Positions 34,609 through 35,312 of a DNA stretch of 35,312 nt are shown piece after piece. Origin of the DNA: Planctomycetota bacterium (GTDB taxonomy: Bacteria > Planctomycetota > SZUA-567 > H5-PLA8); the NCBI GenBank assembly GCA_023150555.1, contig JAKLKQ010000068.1:1-35312 (forward strand), given 5' to 3'. The notes beneath the pieces were generated by a model, which had not been told where the DNA came from, did not search any database, and saw nothing but the letters and a program-made list of their open reading frames with translations. Each line of letters starts with the position of its first letter. Within the stretch, counting starts at the first letter, position 1. The position numbers were made by a program, and so were the translations under genes.

Positions 34609-34686
34609 GACATGTGGGGCGGGCGTCCCTGCCCGCCTCTAGTCGATGAATATGGTGTGGCAGATGAAGCCCTGTGCTATGCCCGG
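34609..34686 (+). repeat. REP-like repeat, copy 2 (direct)
   Basis: The second 78-base copy, with five differences from copy 1. Its hairpin is perfect: GGCGGGC (34618-34624), loop GTCCCT, GCCCGCC (34631-34637). The bases ATGTGG immediately before the stem may be the equivalent of the tetranucleotide tag that RAYT proteins recognise next to REP hairpins; that is inference. Confidence 0.9.
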
Positions 34687-34717
34687 CAAGTGTTGTATGG
34701 ATAGATGGTGTTAAGGA

Positions 34718-34746
34718 TTGACATTCCGGCGCATTTCACTTACATG
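34718..34746 (+). promoter_or_regulatory. Sigma-70-like promoter for the terminal ORF
   Basis: A perfect TTGACA -35 box (34718-34723) is followed by a 17-base spacer and a weak -10 box, TACATG (34741-34746). It lies 61 bases before the ORF start at 34808 and points the same way. The -10 matches the consensus at only three of six positions. Confidence 0.45.
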
Positions 34747-34749
34747 AAT

Positions 34750-34791
34750 TCCTAACTTGATCGCTTGGGAGCAGTCCATTACCTGTTAGGC
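34750..34791 (+). other. Integron-attC-like boundary (weak)
   Basis: CCTAAC (34750-34755) and GTTAGG (34785-34790) are exact inverted repeats, the second continuing as GTTAGGC, which fits the GTTRRRY core of integron attC sites. The next ORF begins 16 bases later, as in gene cassettes. The 42-base span is shorter than usual attC sites and the inner arms do not pair well. No integrase gene is visible. Confidence 0.25.
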
Positions 34792-34807
34792 GGCACACAC
34801 CACACGT

Positions 34808-35248
34808 ATGAATTGGCTACGAAAGATGATGGGTAGTTTCGGGTCGTCTCCGAAGCCGCTGCCAGTCAGCGGAGACCCACCTCTTAAGACCATTTCTTAT
34901 CGAGGTGGACTCGTCACATTTCGGATTCCCGCTCACTGGAAAGAGGAGTATGAGTCTGAAGGCGGTGGCACGTTCTACGAGGACGCACCAGACTCAGCGA
35001 CGTTCCGCTTGCAGACAATCACTATGAAGTCACCGTCTCCCGTCACATCGGAGTGCGCGCCGGATATTCTTTCGTCCTTGCCTGAGGCGGCGACCGCTCC
35101 TGTTGAGCGATTGTCGAACGGCTGCGCGCTCATCCGCTACACTAAGTCACCGGTGGAACGAGGCCAGCGGCTTTTCATCACTTACTGGTCGGTGGCTCAG
35201 GTTATTTCGCTTCATTATGCGCGCATTGCCAATTTCTTGCTCTGTTGA
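34808..35248 (+). CDS. Unknown protein, possibly frameshifted near its end
   Basis: A 146-residue product with no signal peptide or clear membrane helix. It has a compact beta-type domain: KTISYRGGLVTFRIPAHWKE, GGGTFYEDAPDSATFRLQ, then RLFITYWSVAQV. I do not recognise the family. The G+C content is lower than in the rest of the window and no Shine-Dalgarno sequence is visible, which suggests horizontal acquisition. The end is odd: after IANF the frame stops, while a one-base shift near 35237 stays open to the window edge (CSVEKFLSP). The true protein may therefore be longer. ATG 34826 is an alternative start. Confidence 0.55.
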   Translation: MNWLRKMMGSFGSSPKPLPVSGDPPLKTISYRGGLVTFRIPAHWKEEYESEGGGTFYEDAPDSATFRLQTITMKSPSPVTSECAPDILSSLPEAATAPVERLSNGCALIRYTKSPVERGQRLFITYWSVAQVISLHYARIANFLLC

Positions 35249-35312
35249 AAAGTTCTTAAGTCCCTTGGGCACCCCGCCGAAACCTAGTTTGTGGGGGCGT
35301 CGAGGGAACGCC

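Larger units (their letters stand above)
34375..34807. other. Non-coding stretch between the RAYT and the last ORF
   Basis: This 433-base stretch has no credible gene. It holds the inverted REP-like copy (34463-34491), the second direct copy (34609-34686), a promoter-like sequence (34718-34746) and an integron-like GTTAGGC at 34785-34791. Open frames across it are produced by the repeats themselves. Confidence 0.6.

Noticed and set aside
34345..34704. A 119-codon plus-strand frame across the repeats
   Set aside because: It is antisense to the RAYT start and runs through two REP-like copies. It has no ribosome-binding site or domain.

Overview
The window is a G+C-rich bacterial chromosome segment (roughly two thirds G+C by eye) of ordinary housekeeping and accessory genes. 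The gene content suggests Planctomycetota or a close relative: a giant secreted PQQ-propeller/TPR/CBM9-like protein, a MoxR - DUF58 - VWA - VWA/amidotransferase cluster, a divergent DXS, an FHA-coupled sigma-54 activator and DUF3592-type small membrane proteins. This is inference from gene content; no rRNA or other phylogenetic marker is present. I saw no tRNA, rRNA, CRISPR array or prophage.

Layout. Bases 1-121 hold the tail of a gene cut by the window edge. Bases 278-3160 encode a soluble hybrid sensor histidine kinase. Bases 3253-4080 (minus) carry a C1q-fold protein followed by what looks like a frameshifted remnant. A minus-strand FHA-GAF-sigma-54 activator (4190-6421) is divergent from a plus-strand acyl-CoA operon (6560-10903): a small cobalamin-binding mutase subunit, 3-hydroxyacyl-CoA dehydrogenase, enoyl-CoA hydratase, a RidA-like protein lacking the catalytic Arg, a HisN/inositol-monophosphatase-type phosphatase and an NAD-dependent epimerase. 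A minus-strand block follows (10914-16236): a small unknown protein, thiolase, DUF3592 membrane protein, and a dxs-ispA isoprenoid pair ending in a strong intrinsic terminator. The thiolase, dehydrogenase and hydratase would together handle acetoacetyl-CoA / 3-hydroxybutyryl-CoA / crotonyl-CoA.

Bases 16622-29038 (plus) form one gene train: a 1,806-residue exported propeller/TPR/CBM9 protein, MoxR AAA+ ATPase, DUF58 protein, a BatA-like VWA membrane protein and a second VWA membrane protein with an amidotransferase-like domain. A TonB-like protein (29284-30147) follows without ExbB/ExbD. Bases 30494-33751 encode a 1,085-residue fusion of serine hydroxymethyltransferase, a degenerate GcvT-like segment and an apparently complete GcvT (glycine cleavage T protein). 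It would join two one-carbon enzymes that both make methylene-tetrahydrofolate, and it is the most unusual gene here.

The last 1.5 kb is lower in G+C and looks like an accessory islet: a CGCAAAG tandem motif, a REP-associated tyrosine transposase (RAYT) with three related palindromic repeats (two direct, flanking; one inverted), a sigma-70-like promoter, an integron-like GTTAGGC boundary and an unknown ORF that may be frameshifted near its end.
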